Shown here: positions 50,939-60,723 of the stretch, piece after piece
Numbering within the stretch: the stretch's first letter is position 1
How the letters are laid out: every line of letters starts with the position of its first letter
Assembly: GCA_037953745.1 (NCBI GenBank)
Contig: JBAKBP010007455.1
Location: 1-64,000, forward strand
Reading direction: 5' to 3'
DNA length: 64,000 bases
Source: Lithodes maja
Taxonomy: Eukaryota > Arthropoda > Malacostraca > Decapoda > Lithodidae
Notes under the pieces: model-generated
The model's input: only the letters and a program-made list of their open reading frames with translations
What the model was told of the DNA's origin: nothing
The model's database searches: none
Program-made: the position numbers and the translations under genes

Positions 50939-51556
50939 CCTCCAGGATGTTGTGGGGGCGAGTTCTGGGGAGCAAAAGGTGATGTCTGGAGATGATGGGT
51001 TATAGAGGGCTTGGTGAGGAATATGGGTATGTTGATGGATGTCGTTAAGGATGATGAGGTTATCTGTTTGGTTTTGTAGTACCAGCCCTCTGTCTGTGTC
51101 AGGGTTGTCGACAAACCAGGCCGACGTCTTGGCGTTGAAGTCACCACCCAGGATGATGTGTGGGGTGTTTGTGATGTGTTGTAAGTGTGGTCTGTATTCA
51201 TTTGGTATTGTAGGGGATGTTTGGGGAGGGATCTATGTGTTTATGATGGTTTTGTTGGATTTGTTGCCAGTGCGTATTTTAATTGATTGTATTTCTGTTG
51301 TGTTATCATTTGGGGGGAGGAGGGATTTGGTTTGTACACTGGTTACTATGTATGATATTTCATTGTGTACCAGGGTGATGAGTCCACCGCCCCCGCCGAC
51401 AGCCCGGTCTTGTCTGATGGTGGTGAAATTATGAAATGTGGGTGTTTTTTGTGATGTGCAGAGTTTTGTTTCTTGTAAGATGGCAATGTGTATGTTGTGT
51501 TGTTTGATGAAGTGTGAGAGTTCGTGTTTCTTTGTGTTAATGCCATCTATGTTCAA
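50923..51556 (-). pseudogene. LINE-A endonuclease, frameshifted (copy vi)
   Basis: IAILQETKL, GGLITLVHNEISY and TSWVVTSTPRR-type pieces occur in two frames over 51556-50923. The intact version of this region lies in copy vii (56346-55351). Confidence 0.75.
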
Positions 51557-52194
51557 TTGGAGAATGTTAATGTTATGTGCACGATGTATGTTGGGTGCTG
51601 CTGCACGAGGATGGGGTGGGGGTGACGGAGGGGCTGGAGGATGAGTGGGGGTGGGGATTGGGGAGCAGGAGATGGGGGTTGGAATGGATTAGGATGGGGT
51701 ATGGTGTGTTGAGTTGAGGATGTGGATAGTATGGGAAGGTTAGATGGGTTAGGGAGGAGAGGTGGACGGGTTTTAGGGGGGGGAGTGGATGATATGGGAA
51801 GGCTAGGTGGGTTGGGGAGGAGAGGTGGACGGGTTTTAGGCGAGGGATTTGACTGGGAGAGGGAGGGGCATGAGGAACAGGTCCAGGTGTTCGTGTAGTG
51901 TTTCTTGGAGGCAAGTGTTGTACAGGTGAAGTGGGTCCAGTTCCTGCATGAATTGCAGAGAACTGAACCCTTAGTGTGGCGACTCGAAGTGATGGGTTTT
52001 GAGCAAGTTGGACATATGTATGTGTACGTGGGTCCTGGGTTGCTCTCAATGTCTCCGGCTAGAAGAAGTCTTCGAGAAATGACAGCCGGAGAGTCATTTC
52101 TCGGTGTAGGAAAAACTGTGTGATGTGTGTGTGTGGTGTGAGAGGTGTGGAAATTCCCGGCGCGACCGAAGCCACTCCAAGGACCCGTGCCCCC

Positions 52195-52226
<32 letters not shown>

Positions 52227-52380
52227 GGGATAGTTGTGACGGTTTGGCTCCCGAAACTGCTCCCCGCGGCCAGCATCCGGTTGTCCTGCACTGGTCGATT
52301 GATCTTGTCTCCGGCCGTGGAGGGTCGGCAGCCATCCGCGGTTGGCAGCTCCGGGAGGTGGTCCCACGGCGTAGACGCCG
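51553..52380 (-). CDS. LINE-A ORF1 with 2A-like motif and PHD-like finger (copy vi)
   Basis: The frame contains RRLLLAGDIESNPGP at about 52070-52030. DIESNPGP (52030-52053) fits the 2A consensus D-V/I-E-x-N-P-G-P, at which ribosomes skip a peptide bond. A zinc finger follows: YICPTCSKPI, VLCNSCRNWTHF-C and WTCSSC (C-x2-C, C-x2-C-x4-H-x2-C, C-x2-C), PHD-like. The rest is Pro/Ser-rich. Upstream sequence in the same frame belongs partly to LINE-B, so the called start is artificial. Confidence 0.75.
52196..52223 (+). repeat. Homopolymer of 28 G
   Basis: Uninterrupted G28 in the LINE-A 5' region; copy vii has only GGGAGGGGGC at the same place. Confidence 0.95.
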
Positions 52381-52402
52381 CCACATCCACAGAGTGGAAG
52401 TT

Positions 52403-53226
52403 ATAGCTATTGGTCTGTAGTTTGATGGACCTGAAGAGGCACCTTCTTTAGGAACTGGATGATGTTTGCTTCTTTCCAGGGTACTGGGAAGCATGAGGTA
52501 TGAGTACACAGACGGAAATTTTTTGCCAATACAGGAGCGAGCACCAAGGAGTAATTCTTAAGTACTATTGGAGGAATTTCATCTGGACCAGGAGCCTTAT
52601 CTACTGAGAGATTCTGCAAAATAGTTTTGACATGTCTGGTGTGGACCTTAAGTGAGGGAATTTCAGGTGAATTAAAATTAAGTACAGGGACATCTTGATT
52701 TATTTCATCTAAGGTTGAGTTGGTGGAGAAAATATCCGCAAGAAGGTTAGCTTTACCTCGTGGGTCACTTACAAGATTGCCAGTCGGAGATTTTAATGGT
52801 GGAATGGATGAAGCAGTAGTGAAGTTGGATTTGAATGAGTTAAGAGTAGACCAAAATATTTTGTTATCATTTGGATTATTTAGAAGTTTATTTGCCTGCT
52901 TGTGGAGAAAGTTTGATTTAGTTAGGTTTAATACAGTTTTGGCATGATTTCTGATGTTTCTAAAGTAATTAAAGGCTTCATGTGTTTTTGATCTTGTGTA
53001 TGCATTGTAGGCTATTGCTTTTTGTTCAGTTACTCTAGCACAATTATGGTCAAACCATTTAGGTGAATTAGATCTTTTACTGTACTTTTGATGAGGAATA
53101 AAAGTTTCCATTCCAATTTTTACAAAATCTTGTATGTGGCTCAAGGTGGTGTGTGCATCATTAGAAACGAAAGAGGTCCAGGGAATATCAATAAAGAAAC
53201 CTTGAAGACCCTCCCAGTCTGCCTCT
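52403..53226 (-). mobile_element. LINE-B, middle segment
   Basis: The minus-strand frame 53144-52407 encodes WFDHNCARVTEQK, the linker to the RT and LSVDKAPGPDEIPPIVLK. It ends near NYRPIAITSTL, where LINE-A copy vi interrupts it. Confidence 0.85.
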
Positions 53227-54892
53227 ATCGTTGTTGTTGTTGTTCCCTAAGCTGCCTGGCCGAACAGCCCCGAGTCCCTGAGAAAGGCCATGACCACGAT
53301 CGGCTTTCCCACAGAGCTCTCATTGAGTGTAGATTGTGTTGTTGGCGTAAGTGGTTGTGTGAAATGCAGTCTTCTATGATGTGTTTAATGATATGGGGTG
53401 CTGTGTTACATCCCGGGCAGGCGTCGGCAATGGAGTCATCCAGTCTCTTCTGATAGCTCAGGAGAGCTGGATGGTGTCCGCATCTCAGCCTGGCCAGGTG
53501 GACTCTGTCCTCGCGAGGAAGGGACGATTCGGAAGGATGGATTTCGGGAGGTCGTGCATGCAGCTGCGTGTTGTCTGTGAGTGAGTGGATGGATCGGTGA
53601 GAGATATGAGTATGGATGTGCTTCTGGAAGTTGGTTCGGGGTGGGCAGGGAGGGAGAGAGGACAATAATTGTGTGTGATACCGTGTGCTGGGTGTTGTTT
53701 TGATATTTCTTGGTGTCTGTGGGTGTGTTGCCATGTAGTTTAGTGGGTGGTCTTGGTTCGTGGAGGCTGCTGCCAGGAATTGAGTGCCTCTCATGTCCAG
53801 ATGGTCTTTGACTTTTAGGATTTTGGTTTCTTGATGTAGGTGATCTGTGTCTAGTAGCTGTGCTATCCTATAGTAGATCTTCAGGGCTTTGTTTTGAATA
53901 GTCTGTAAGGTCTTATGATGTGTTTCAGCTAGGTTAGAAGCCCAGGCTGGGCTTGCGTATTCCATCACTGATCTTATGTATTGTTTATATACTGTGGTGG
54001 TAGTTTCTTTGTTGTGTCCAAATTTTGTGTGAGCAAGTGACCTGAGGGCGTTAAGTCTGGGTGTCAGTTTCTGTTTAATGTTTGTGGTGTGCTGTTTGAA
54101 TGTCATATGAGTATCATATGTTACTCCTTGGATTTTGGGTGTGTGTGTATGTGTTAGGGGTGTGTTGTTTATGGTGAGTTGAGGGATGTATTCGTGTTCT
54201 CCTGTCCAGCTTGTGAGCAGGATTGCGGTGGATTTGGCTGGGGCTAGATTAAGTCTGTTTGTAGTGCACCAGCCATGTAGTGTGTTGAGATAGGGTTGAA
54301 GGAGATCTGTTGCTCTTTTTGGGTCATGGTGTGTGCATGTGAGTGTTATGTCATCTGCATAGGAGGCTAAGTTTATTTGGGGTGTATTGGGTGTAGTTAT
54401 ATCGTGCATGTACAGATTGAAGAGTGCGGGCGATAGGACGGATCCTTGTGGGACTCCGTTTGGAAAGTTTCTGATTTTAGATGACTGACCGGCAAAAGAT
54501 ACGTGTGCACATCTGCCTGCTAGGAAGTTGGCCAGCCACCGTTTTGTGTTGTTGTGCATGTTTGTGTTGTAGATTTTGTTTGTTAGGTTGTGGCGGGGGA
54601 TGGCATCGAAGGCTTTACTAATGTCGAGTGTGGCTAATAGTGATCTGTGTGGTGGTCTAGCTGAGTTGATGCCGTCGAAAGCTCTTTGTGTAAGGTCTGT
54701 GAGAAGAGTGTTTGTGGAGTGCAGTGGCCTAAAGCCATGTTGTGTTGGAGCTAGGGGTAGGTCAGGTGTAATTAGTTGTAATACTAGGCGTTCCATGACT
54801 TTGGAGGGGGAGCAAAGGAGTGTGATGGGGCGGTGCGAGGAGGGTAGCGTGGGGTCTTTGTTGGGTTTTGGGGAATGTGATGATGATACCAT
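53225..54892 (-). pseudogene. LINE-A RT, frameshifted at its N-terminus (copy vii)
   Basis: Same RT as copy vi, open over 555 codons. It is broken near 54870, where an extra T in GGGTTTTGGGG separates it from the upstream KHGIIITFPKP coding. The C-terminus also has a small local frameshift near 53860 and a lesion near 53300. Confidence 0.8.
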
Positions 54893-55350
54893 GCTTCCAA
54901 ATGTCTGGTATTGTGTTGTGTGAATAGCTGTAGTTTGATATGTTAGTGAGTGCTTGTATGCCTTGTGGTCCCAGGTGTCTGAGGTGTATGTTGCTTATGT
55001 TGTCTAGGCCACAGGCGGGTGAGTGCTTGAGATTGTTGATGATATGCTTTGTCTGGTGATTGGTGAAGGGTGTATAGTCAGGGTCTGTGGGTAATTGTCT
55101 CTTACGTCGGTCGTCTTTGTGAGGTTTTAGGTGGCTGACATATGAGAAGTGATTGATGAGAGTGTTTGCTTGTTGTTTATATGAAGGAGTAGAGTCTGTT
55201 GTTGTGATTGCAGCATGTGATTGTGTTGTGTTGCTGTTGGAAAGTGTGATGCTGTTTAGTGTTTTGTAGAGTTTTTTGGGGTTTGTTTTGTGATCAAGTG
55301 TTTGTAGGAAGTTATTCCAATTTAGTTTTTGTTGTTCTTGTATTTTGTTG

Positions 55351-56346
55351 TTAGTTTGGGTGTTGAGTGCTTGGATTTGTTGTGTGATGTCTTGTGTGGG
55401 GTGCTGGGGAGTGTTTCAGTATGTCGCGTTGTCTGATGAGGTTTTGAATTTCTGGTGTGAAGTTGGGGTTGTGTCTTTTTCTGTTACCTCTTGGAATGTG
55501 TTTCTTGTCAGCGTTTTGGATAGTTTTATTGAGTATGTGTACAGCATTGTTGATGTTATTGATGGGTGTACTGTTTAGAGTTGTGAAGTGTTGTTCTGTC
55601 TCATTTGTGAATGCTTCCCAGTTAGCTCTTTTATAATTGGTGTATGTGTGTTTGTGGCTAGCTGGGGTGAGTCTGGTTTTGGTGGTGATAATGATCGGGA
55701 GGTGGTCAGAGCCTAAGGTTCTGACCACCCTCCAGGATGTTGTGGGGGCGAATTTAGGGGAGCAAAAGGTGATGTCTGGAGATGATGGGTTATAGAGGGC
55801 TTGGTGAGGAATATGGGTATGTTGATGGATGTCGTTAAGGATGATGAGGTTATCGGTTTGGTTTTGTAGTACCAGCCCTCTGTCTGTGTCGGGGTTGTCG
55901 ACAAACCAGGCCGACGTCTTGGCGTTGAAGTCACCACCCAGGATGATGTGTCGGGTGTGTGGGGTGTTTGTGATGTGTTGTAAGTGTGGTCTGTATTCAT
56001 TTGGTACTGTAGGGGATGTTTGGGGAGGGATGTATGTGTTTATGATGGTTATGTTGGAGTTGTTGCCAGTGTGTATTTTAATTGACTGTATTTCTGTTGT
56101 GTTTTCATTTGGGGAGAGGAGGGATTTGGTTTGTACACTGGTTACTATGTATGATATTTCTTTGTGTACCAGGGTGATGAGTCCACCGCCCCCCGCCGAC
56201 AGCCCGGTCTTGTCTGATGGTGGTGAAATTATGAAATGTGGGTGTTTTTTGTGTTGTGTGGAGTTTTGTTTCTTGTAAGATGGCAATGTGTATGTTGTGT
56301 TGTTTGATGAAGTGTGAGAGTTCGTGTTTCTTTGTGTTGATGCCAT
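55351..56346 (-). CDS. LINE-A APE endonuclease (331 aa, copy vii)
   Basis: Motifs in order: AILQ-like TLPSYKKQNS (altered) at the start, GGGLITLVHKEISY, IINTYIPPQTSP, LGGDFNAKTSAW (catalytic GDFN), SPDITFCSPKF and TLGSDHLPI (catalytic SDH). The first catalytic segment (ETK) is in another frame at the very start, so the domain is nearly but not entirely intact. Confidence 0.75.
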   Translation of the reverse strand: MASTQRNTNSHTSSNNTTYTLPSYKKQNSTQHKKHPHFIISPPSDKTGLSAGGGGLITLVHKEISYIVTSVQTKSLLSPNENTTEIQSIKIHTGNNSNITIINTYIPPQTSPTVPNEYRPHLQHITNTPHTRHIILGGDFNAKTSAWFVDNPDTDRGLVLQNQTDNLIILNDIHQHTHIPHQALYNPSSPDITFCSPKFAPTTSWRVVRTLGSDHLPIIITTKTRLTPASHKHTYTNYKRANWEAFTNETEQHFTTLNSTPINNINNAVHILNKTIQNADKKHIPRGNRKRHNPNFTPEIQNLIRQRDILKHSPAPHTRHHTTNPSTQHPN

Positions 56347-56372
56347 CTATGTTCAGTTGAAGAATGTTAATG

Positions 56373-57165
56373 TTATGTGTACGATGTATGTTGGGTGCTG
56401 CTGCACGAGGATGGGGTGAGGGAGGGGCTGGGGGGGGGGTGGATGGGTGGGGATTGGGGAGCAGGAGATGGGGGTTGGAATGGATTAGGATGGGGTGTGT
56501 TGAGTTGAGGATGTGGATGGTATGGGAAGGTTAGGTGGGTTAGAGAGGAGAGGTGGATGGGTTTTAGGGGGGGGAGTGGATGATATGGGAAGGTTAGGTG
56601 GGTTGGGGAGGAGAGGTGGACGGGTTTTAGGTGAGGGATTTGACTGGGAGAGGGAGGGGCATGAGGAACAGGTCCAGGTGTTTGTGTAGTGTTTCTTGGA
56701 GGCAAGTGTTGTGCAGGTGAAGTGGGTCCAGTTCCCGCATGAATTGCAGAGAACTGAACCCTTAGTATGGCGACTCGAAGTGATGGGTTTTGAGCAAGTT
56801 GGACATATGTATGTGTGCGTGGGTCCTGGGTTGCTCTCAATGTCTCCGGCTAGAAGAAGTCTTCGAGAAATGACAGCCGGAGAGTCATTTCTCGGTGTAG
56901 GAAAAACTGTGTGATGTGTGCGTTTGGTGTGAGAGGTGTGGAAATTCCCGGCGCGACCGAAGCCGCTCCAAGGACCCGTGCCCCCAGGGAGGGGGCAGGG
57001 GATGGTTGTGACGGTTTGGCTCCCGAAACTGCTCCCCGCGGCCGGCATCCGGTTTTCCTCCACTGGTCGTTGATTTTGTCTTCGGCCGTGGAGGGTCGGC
57101 AGCCATCCGCGGTTGGCAGCCTCGGGAGGTGGCCCCCACGGCGTAGACGCCGCCACATCAGGACC
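56373..57165 (-). CDS. LINE-A ORF1 with 2A-like motif and PHD-like finger (copy vii)
   Basis: Same layout as copy vi: GDIESNPGP at 56821-56847, then YICPTCSKPI and CNSCGNWTHF-C. The long frame 57807-56485 fuses LINE-B endonuclease to this ORF1 at about 57160, which is an insertion junction and not a natural fusion. Confidence 0.75.
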
Positions 57166-57167
57166 AT

Positions 57168-57806
57168 CTGCCCTATCGTAATACCATTTAGTCACCAAAA
57201 CAGGTTCAGAGTGGGAAGGTGTGGTAGGTGATAGACAGGTGGCCTGTATCAGACAGTGATCAGAAGATCCAAGCGGGGACCTCCCTGTAACATCATAATT
57301 TTCTGAATTGGTTGTTAAAAATAAGTCCAGTAGGTGGGAATTATGATTAGGATTATCTGGTACACGGGTGGGTTGGTTGACTAGTTGAGTGAGATTAAAG
57401 GAGTCTGCAAATAGCTCACATTCAAGACCAGCATCATCAGTCCTGGCTGAATGAGTGAGCCATTCAACATTATGGACATTAAAATCACCCAACACAGTGA
57501 TTTCAGAAGAATCATTTAAGTTGAGGACACTGAGTTGTGAGGACAGAGAATCAAAAAGACTTTGCTCTGGAGGAGTATTTGGGGAACGGTAGATGCAACA
57601 TATGTATTTAAATTTACCAGCAGAAATTAATTTGTATATAGAATAATCAAAATAGGGACAATTGAAACTAGTAACCTCCTCCAGGGCAATTTCAGATTTT
57701 GCGAAGCAACATACACCTCCTTTAGGTCTGAAATTTTGGAGCAGTTGATAACATGGAAAATTAAATCTAGATGTGTCAGATGTGGATGTTACTTGAGTCT
57801 CTGTCA
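57168..57806 (-). mobile_element. LINE-B, 5' segment (endonuclease)
   Basis: Encodes KGGVCCFAKSEI, CIYRSPNTPPEQ, VLGDFNVHNVEWL and GSSDHCLIQATC: the APE endonuclease of LINE-B. It is cut at 57168 by LINE-A copy vii. At its 5' end (57806) it abuts LINE-A copy viii. Confidence 0.85.
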
Positions 57807-58262
57807 ATATTTCTTGGTGTCTGTGGGTGTGTTGCCATGTAGTGTAGTGGGTGGTGTTGATTCGTGGAGGCTGCTGCTAGGAATTGAGTGCCTCTCATGT
57901 CTAGATGATCTTTGACTTTGAGGACTTTGGTTTCTTGATGTAGGTGATCTATGGGTGTAGTAGCTGTGCATCCTGTGATGATTTTCAGGGCTTTATTTTG
58001 AATAGTCTGTAAGGTCTTATGATGTGTTTCAGCTAGGTTAGAAGCCCAGGCCGGGCTTGCGTATTCCGTAACTGATCTTATGTATTGTTTGTAGACTGTG
58101 GTGGTGGTTTCTTTGTTGTGTCCAAATTTTGTGTGGGCAAGTGATCTGAGGGCGTTAAGTCTGGGTGTCAGTTTCTTTTTCATGTTTGTGGTGTGCTGTT
58201 TAAATGTCATTTGGGTGTCGTATGTTTCTCCTAGGATTTTGGGTGTGTGTTAGGGGTGTGTT
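57806..58262 (-). mobile_element. LINE-A copy viii fragment
   Basis: Encodes MTFKQHTTNMKKKLTPRLNA through TPRNI. It shares diagnostic variants with copy v at 46237-46410, suggesting these flank LINE-B as parts of one older LINE-A. Confidence 0.8.
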
Positions 58263-58458
58263 CTGAGGGGAGGTGCGCATAGGGGTAGACCTAGAAAGAC
58301 ATGGGATCAGGTACTCCGGTCCGATCTCAAAATAAAGAACTTGACAACAGAGGCATCCCTTGACAGGGTCGCCTGGAAAGCCGCCATTTAGGACGTGAGA
58401 CTGTAACCACACTCTCCGTGAACAAACGGTCTTTAAGCTTATATTGTATGTATGTAGC
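58263..58458 (+). mobile_element. RTE-like LINE 3' end
   Basis: On the + strand, GRPRKTWDQVLRSDL and DRVAWKAAI are encoded, the usual terminal residues of RTE-like LINEs. A (TATG)n-type tail ends near 58456. Confidence 0.7.
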
Positions 58459-58690
58459 CACAGGCCGTAGCGCAGTTAGTAGAGCACTCGCCTGCACACA
58501 GTAAAGTTGAGGGTTCGAGTCTCGAGCCAGCCAGTGTTCTTTTTGGCAGACGCCAGTGCTGTGGTGGATGGTGCGGTCTAGCAATCTGTGGTAACTGCTC
58601 ACTGAAGTCCCTGATCATCAGGGCACCCACCTTAGCCAAGCTATTGAGCAGGGATTGCATGATGGTAAAAAAATGCATCATCATCATCAT
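58459..58690 (+). mobile_element. tRNA-derived SINE with (ATC)n tail
   Basis: 58463-58533 is tRNA-like: box A TAGCGCAGTTAGTAGAGCA and box B GGGTTCGAGTC. The body runs to (ATC)n at 58675-58690. It abuts SINE-A copy 5. Confidence 0.75.
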
Positions 58691-59370
58691 GTTGTTCCCC
58701 AGGCTGTCTGACCGAACAGCCACAAGGTCCCAAGCAAGGCCAAGGCCTTAACCGAACGCCCCCACAGAACCCTCCTTGCTTTACCACTAAGAATGCCCAG
58801 GTGACCGAAGCCGCTCCCAGGCATGGAGCTGAGGAGGGTGCGGAAACGCCGGAACACCGAAGCCCCACCTAAGGCCCTGTGCCCCTTAACCTCTGAAGTG
58901 CGCACGGGGGTAAATGAAAACCTCCCCCTGTGCTGACGTATTTGAGGTTTTTCGTCACTAAAATATTCATTGTACCATTAATAGCATTAATAATTATCCA
59001 TATGCGCCTATTATGGGTTGATTATAAAGGTATTAACCTGAAACAACAATAAAACGAGTGAAAACAGCGTTTGGATGGTCAAAATCGGAGATATAGCCCG
59101 CGAGTTGTATAATCTATGGGTGAGGCAAACTCCTTTCCCGCCAATTTCCCCCAAGGCCACTGAGACACAGTCGATCGATACTCTCTCTCTCTCTCTTGCA
59201 CTCGATGGCCATCAGTGATGACAACACCCTGCTTGCAACTCGCTAATGTTAGCACGAAAATATACCTCAGAATAAGGGAATAATAGGGAAAATAGGTGAT
59301 AACTGAGGAATAGGAGGAAAGTGGGGAAGGAGGGGAGGTAGAGGACTGAGATTTTGCATGGCCCAGGGGC

Positions 59371-59406
<36 letters not shown>

Positions 59407-59740
59407 AAAAAAAAAAAAAATTTGATGTAAAAAGTTGATTTTTAGTTTTACTTACTCCAGAGAGTCTTCCCGCAGTCCGCCGGCCGAACTCTAAAGAGTC
59501 TTCCCGCAGTTCCCGGGTTAACAATTATGAAGGGAAAGTTGAGGGGCAAAGGAAAAATGTGATGCTTTGGCTCCCAGTCTGCCAACCTTTAGGTTAGTAT
59601 TAGAGAGGTAAATCCACGGAAGAGACGCCGCTACTTGAGATCTAGAAAATATGTAAGTAAAAGGAACAGTCAGAGTAAGCTATGGGTATGGCAGAGAATG
59701 CTCAACTCTTATTCTGATAGACCAGCCCATCACCATTTAT
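58691..59740 (-). mobile_element. SINE-A copy 5, split by MITE M1
   Basis: The SINE 3' part is at 58691-58885 and its 5' part at 59522-59740. The MITE occupies 58890-59517. Removing it and one TTAA restores the CCCCTTAACAATTATGAAG seen in copy 3. Confidence 0.9.
58890..59517 (+). mobile_element. TTAA MITE family M1, copy 3
   Basis: Flanked by TTAA at 58886-58889 and 59518-59521. Starts CCTCTGAAGTGCGCACGG and ends, read inward, CCCGGGAACTGCGGGAAGAC. Contains a poly-A tract of about 33 A plus a second A run. Near its right end the CTTCCCGCAG motif is doubled. Confidence 0.92.
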
Positions 59741-60034
59741 CATCATGTATGTGTTGGTTGTTTTGTAATGTTTAACCAATATTTAATCACCATGTTATCT
59801 ATTTAATCATTCACTCAACAAAAAACACTAATAGATGACAAAAAGTAGAGTAAAAGGTCGAACATATGGTTAAGTTGGGGGCCTCGAGGAACCAATTTGA
59901 ATGAATCCCATTGATAATTAAGTCCCCTATCGCGCACACTTGCGGCACCGATTAGACGCGATAGCCGGGTGTTGACTGTAAGATTAGGCAAGGTATAGCA
60001 ATTGTTTCGAACAGTATTCTATGTTAGCTATAGA
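59741..60034. other. NPC1 intron, no gene
   Basis: No supported feature except weak similarity at 59976-60010 to the sequence after NPC1 exon b. Confidence 0.4.
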
Positions 60035-60236
60035 ATGAGGAACTTCTGCTGTAATGGGCAAGATGCTCTCCCGATTATATATTGATTATGTTCACAATGA
60101 GCTACAGGGGACTAACATTACTACAGTACCTTCAATTAGTCTGTCTTTTCTGGCTTTCAGTCAGCATTGTTTAGATATTATAGATTGTTACATGTTGGCT
60201 TCTAAGTTAGCTGCAAGATCAGATATTGTAGTATAG
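60035..60236 (+). pseudogene. Decayed duplicate of NPC1 exon b
   Basis: Reads NFCCNG, then IDYVHNELQGTNIT in a shifted frame, against NFYCNG and IDFVYDEPQGSNFT of exon b. The flanks also agree: AGATCAGATA after the exon and an AAGGTATA-CAATTG string. It has lost the central 20 or so codons and the splice donor. It lies about 290 bp upstream of the true next exon. Confidence 0.75.
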
Positions 60237-60272
60237 TGCACTCATGATCAATAATTTCTATGATGGCTTTAA

Positions 60273-60484
60273 CCCGTACAGTACCAGTGACGTCTTTTTC
60301 ATTGTACTGTATTCTGGCAACTATTAGATTATTTTATTCAGCTTAGGAAGGACCTCTACCAATAATAACGCTTCAAACTTTCTCAACCAACCCTTTTAAT
60401 TACCACAGATCCTTCCTAAGCTGCATAATGTAGTCTAAATATAGCTAGAATAATATATAGTGCGCGTCGCTGGTACTCAAAGGG
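60273..60484. mobile_element. Short TTAA MITE (family M3)
   Basis: 212 bp between TTAA at 60269-60272 and 60485-60488. The ends read inward CCCGTACAGTACCAGTGACG and CCCTTTGAGTACCAGCGACG. An internal inverted CAGCTTAGGAAGGA/TCCTTCCTAAGCTG pair could form a hairpin. Its right end is 40 bp from the NPC1 exon c acceptor. Confidence 0.85.
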
Positions 60485-60524
60485 TTAAAAGGAGGTACTT
60501 TTACTGTTTTTCCTTTTTGATCAG

Positions 60525-60723
60525 AACACCTCTAAGGCGTGTAGCTGTATGGACTGTGAGGCCTCGTGCCCAAAACCGTCACCCCTACCACCACCCCCTG
60601 CACCCTTCACTATCCTGGGAGCTGATGGTATGGTGGTAGTAATGGCTCTTATCTTTCTGCTCTTCACCTCGACCTTCATCACCACCTACATCTGCCTCAC
60701 CTGCCGCGCCCAGAGTGTGAAGA
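60525..60723 (+). CDS. NPC1: NPC1 exon c (hinge and first transmembrane helix)
   Basis: 199 bp between acceptor (CTTTTTGATCAG, ending 60524) and donor GTGAGT at 60724. It begins in phase 0, matching exon b. It encodes CSCMDCEASCPKPSPLPPPP, then APFTILGADG and a hydrophobic span of about 22 residues (VVVMALIFLLFTSTFITTYICL). This is the Cys pairs, Pro-rich linker and TM1 of NPC1. It ends in phase 1; the next exon lies outside what I can see. Confidence 0.93.

Larger units (their letters stand above)
48399..52390 (-). mobile_element. LINE-A copy vi, near full length
   Basis: About 4.0 kb on the minus strand, from 5' GATGTGGCGGCGTCTACGCC (52387 region) to a (CAA)n tail with about 12 units at 48398-48436. 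Target duplication AGAGTGGAAGTT (48387-48398 and 52391-52402). It interrupts LINE-B. The element order is GC-rich 5' UTR, 2A-like motif, PHD-like ORF1, endonuclease and RT. Confidence 0.9.
53231..57167 (-). mobile_element. LINE-A copy vii, near full length
   Basis: About 3.9 kb. It shares the 5' end GCGGCGTCTACGCC with copy vi and ends in a short (CAA)n tail. Target duplication TCTGCC(T)CTATCG at 53218-53230 and 57168-57179. It interrupts LINE-B downstream of its endonuclease. Confidence 0.9.

Noticed and set aside
56485..57807. A 440-codon endonuclease-PHD fusion protein
   Set aside because: The fusion point coincides with the LINE-A copy vii insertion site and its target duplication, so it is accidental.
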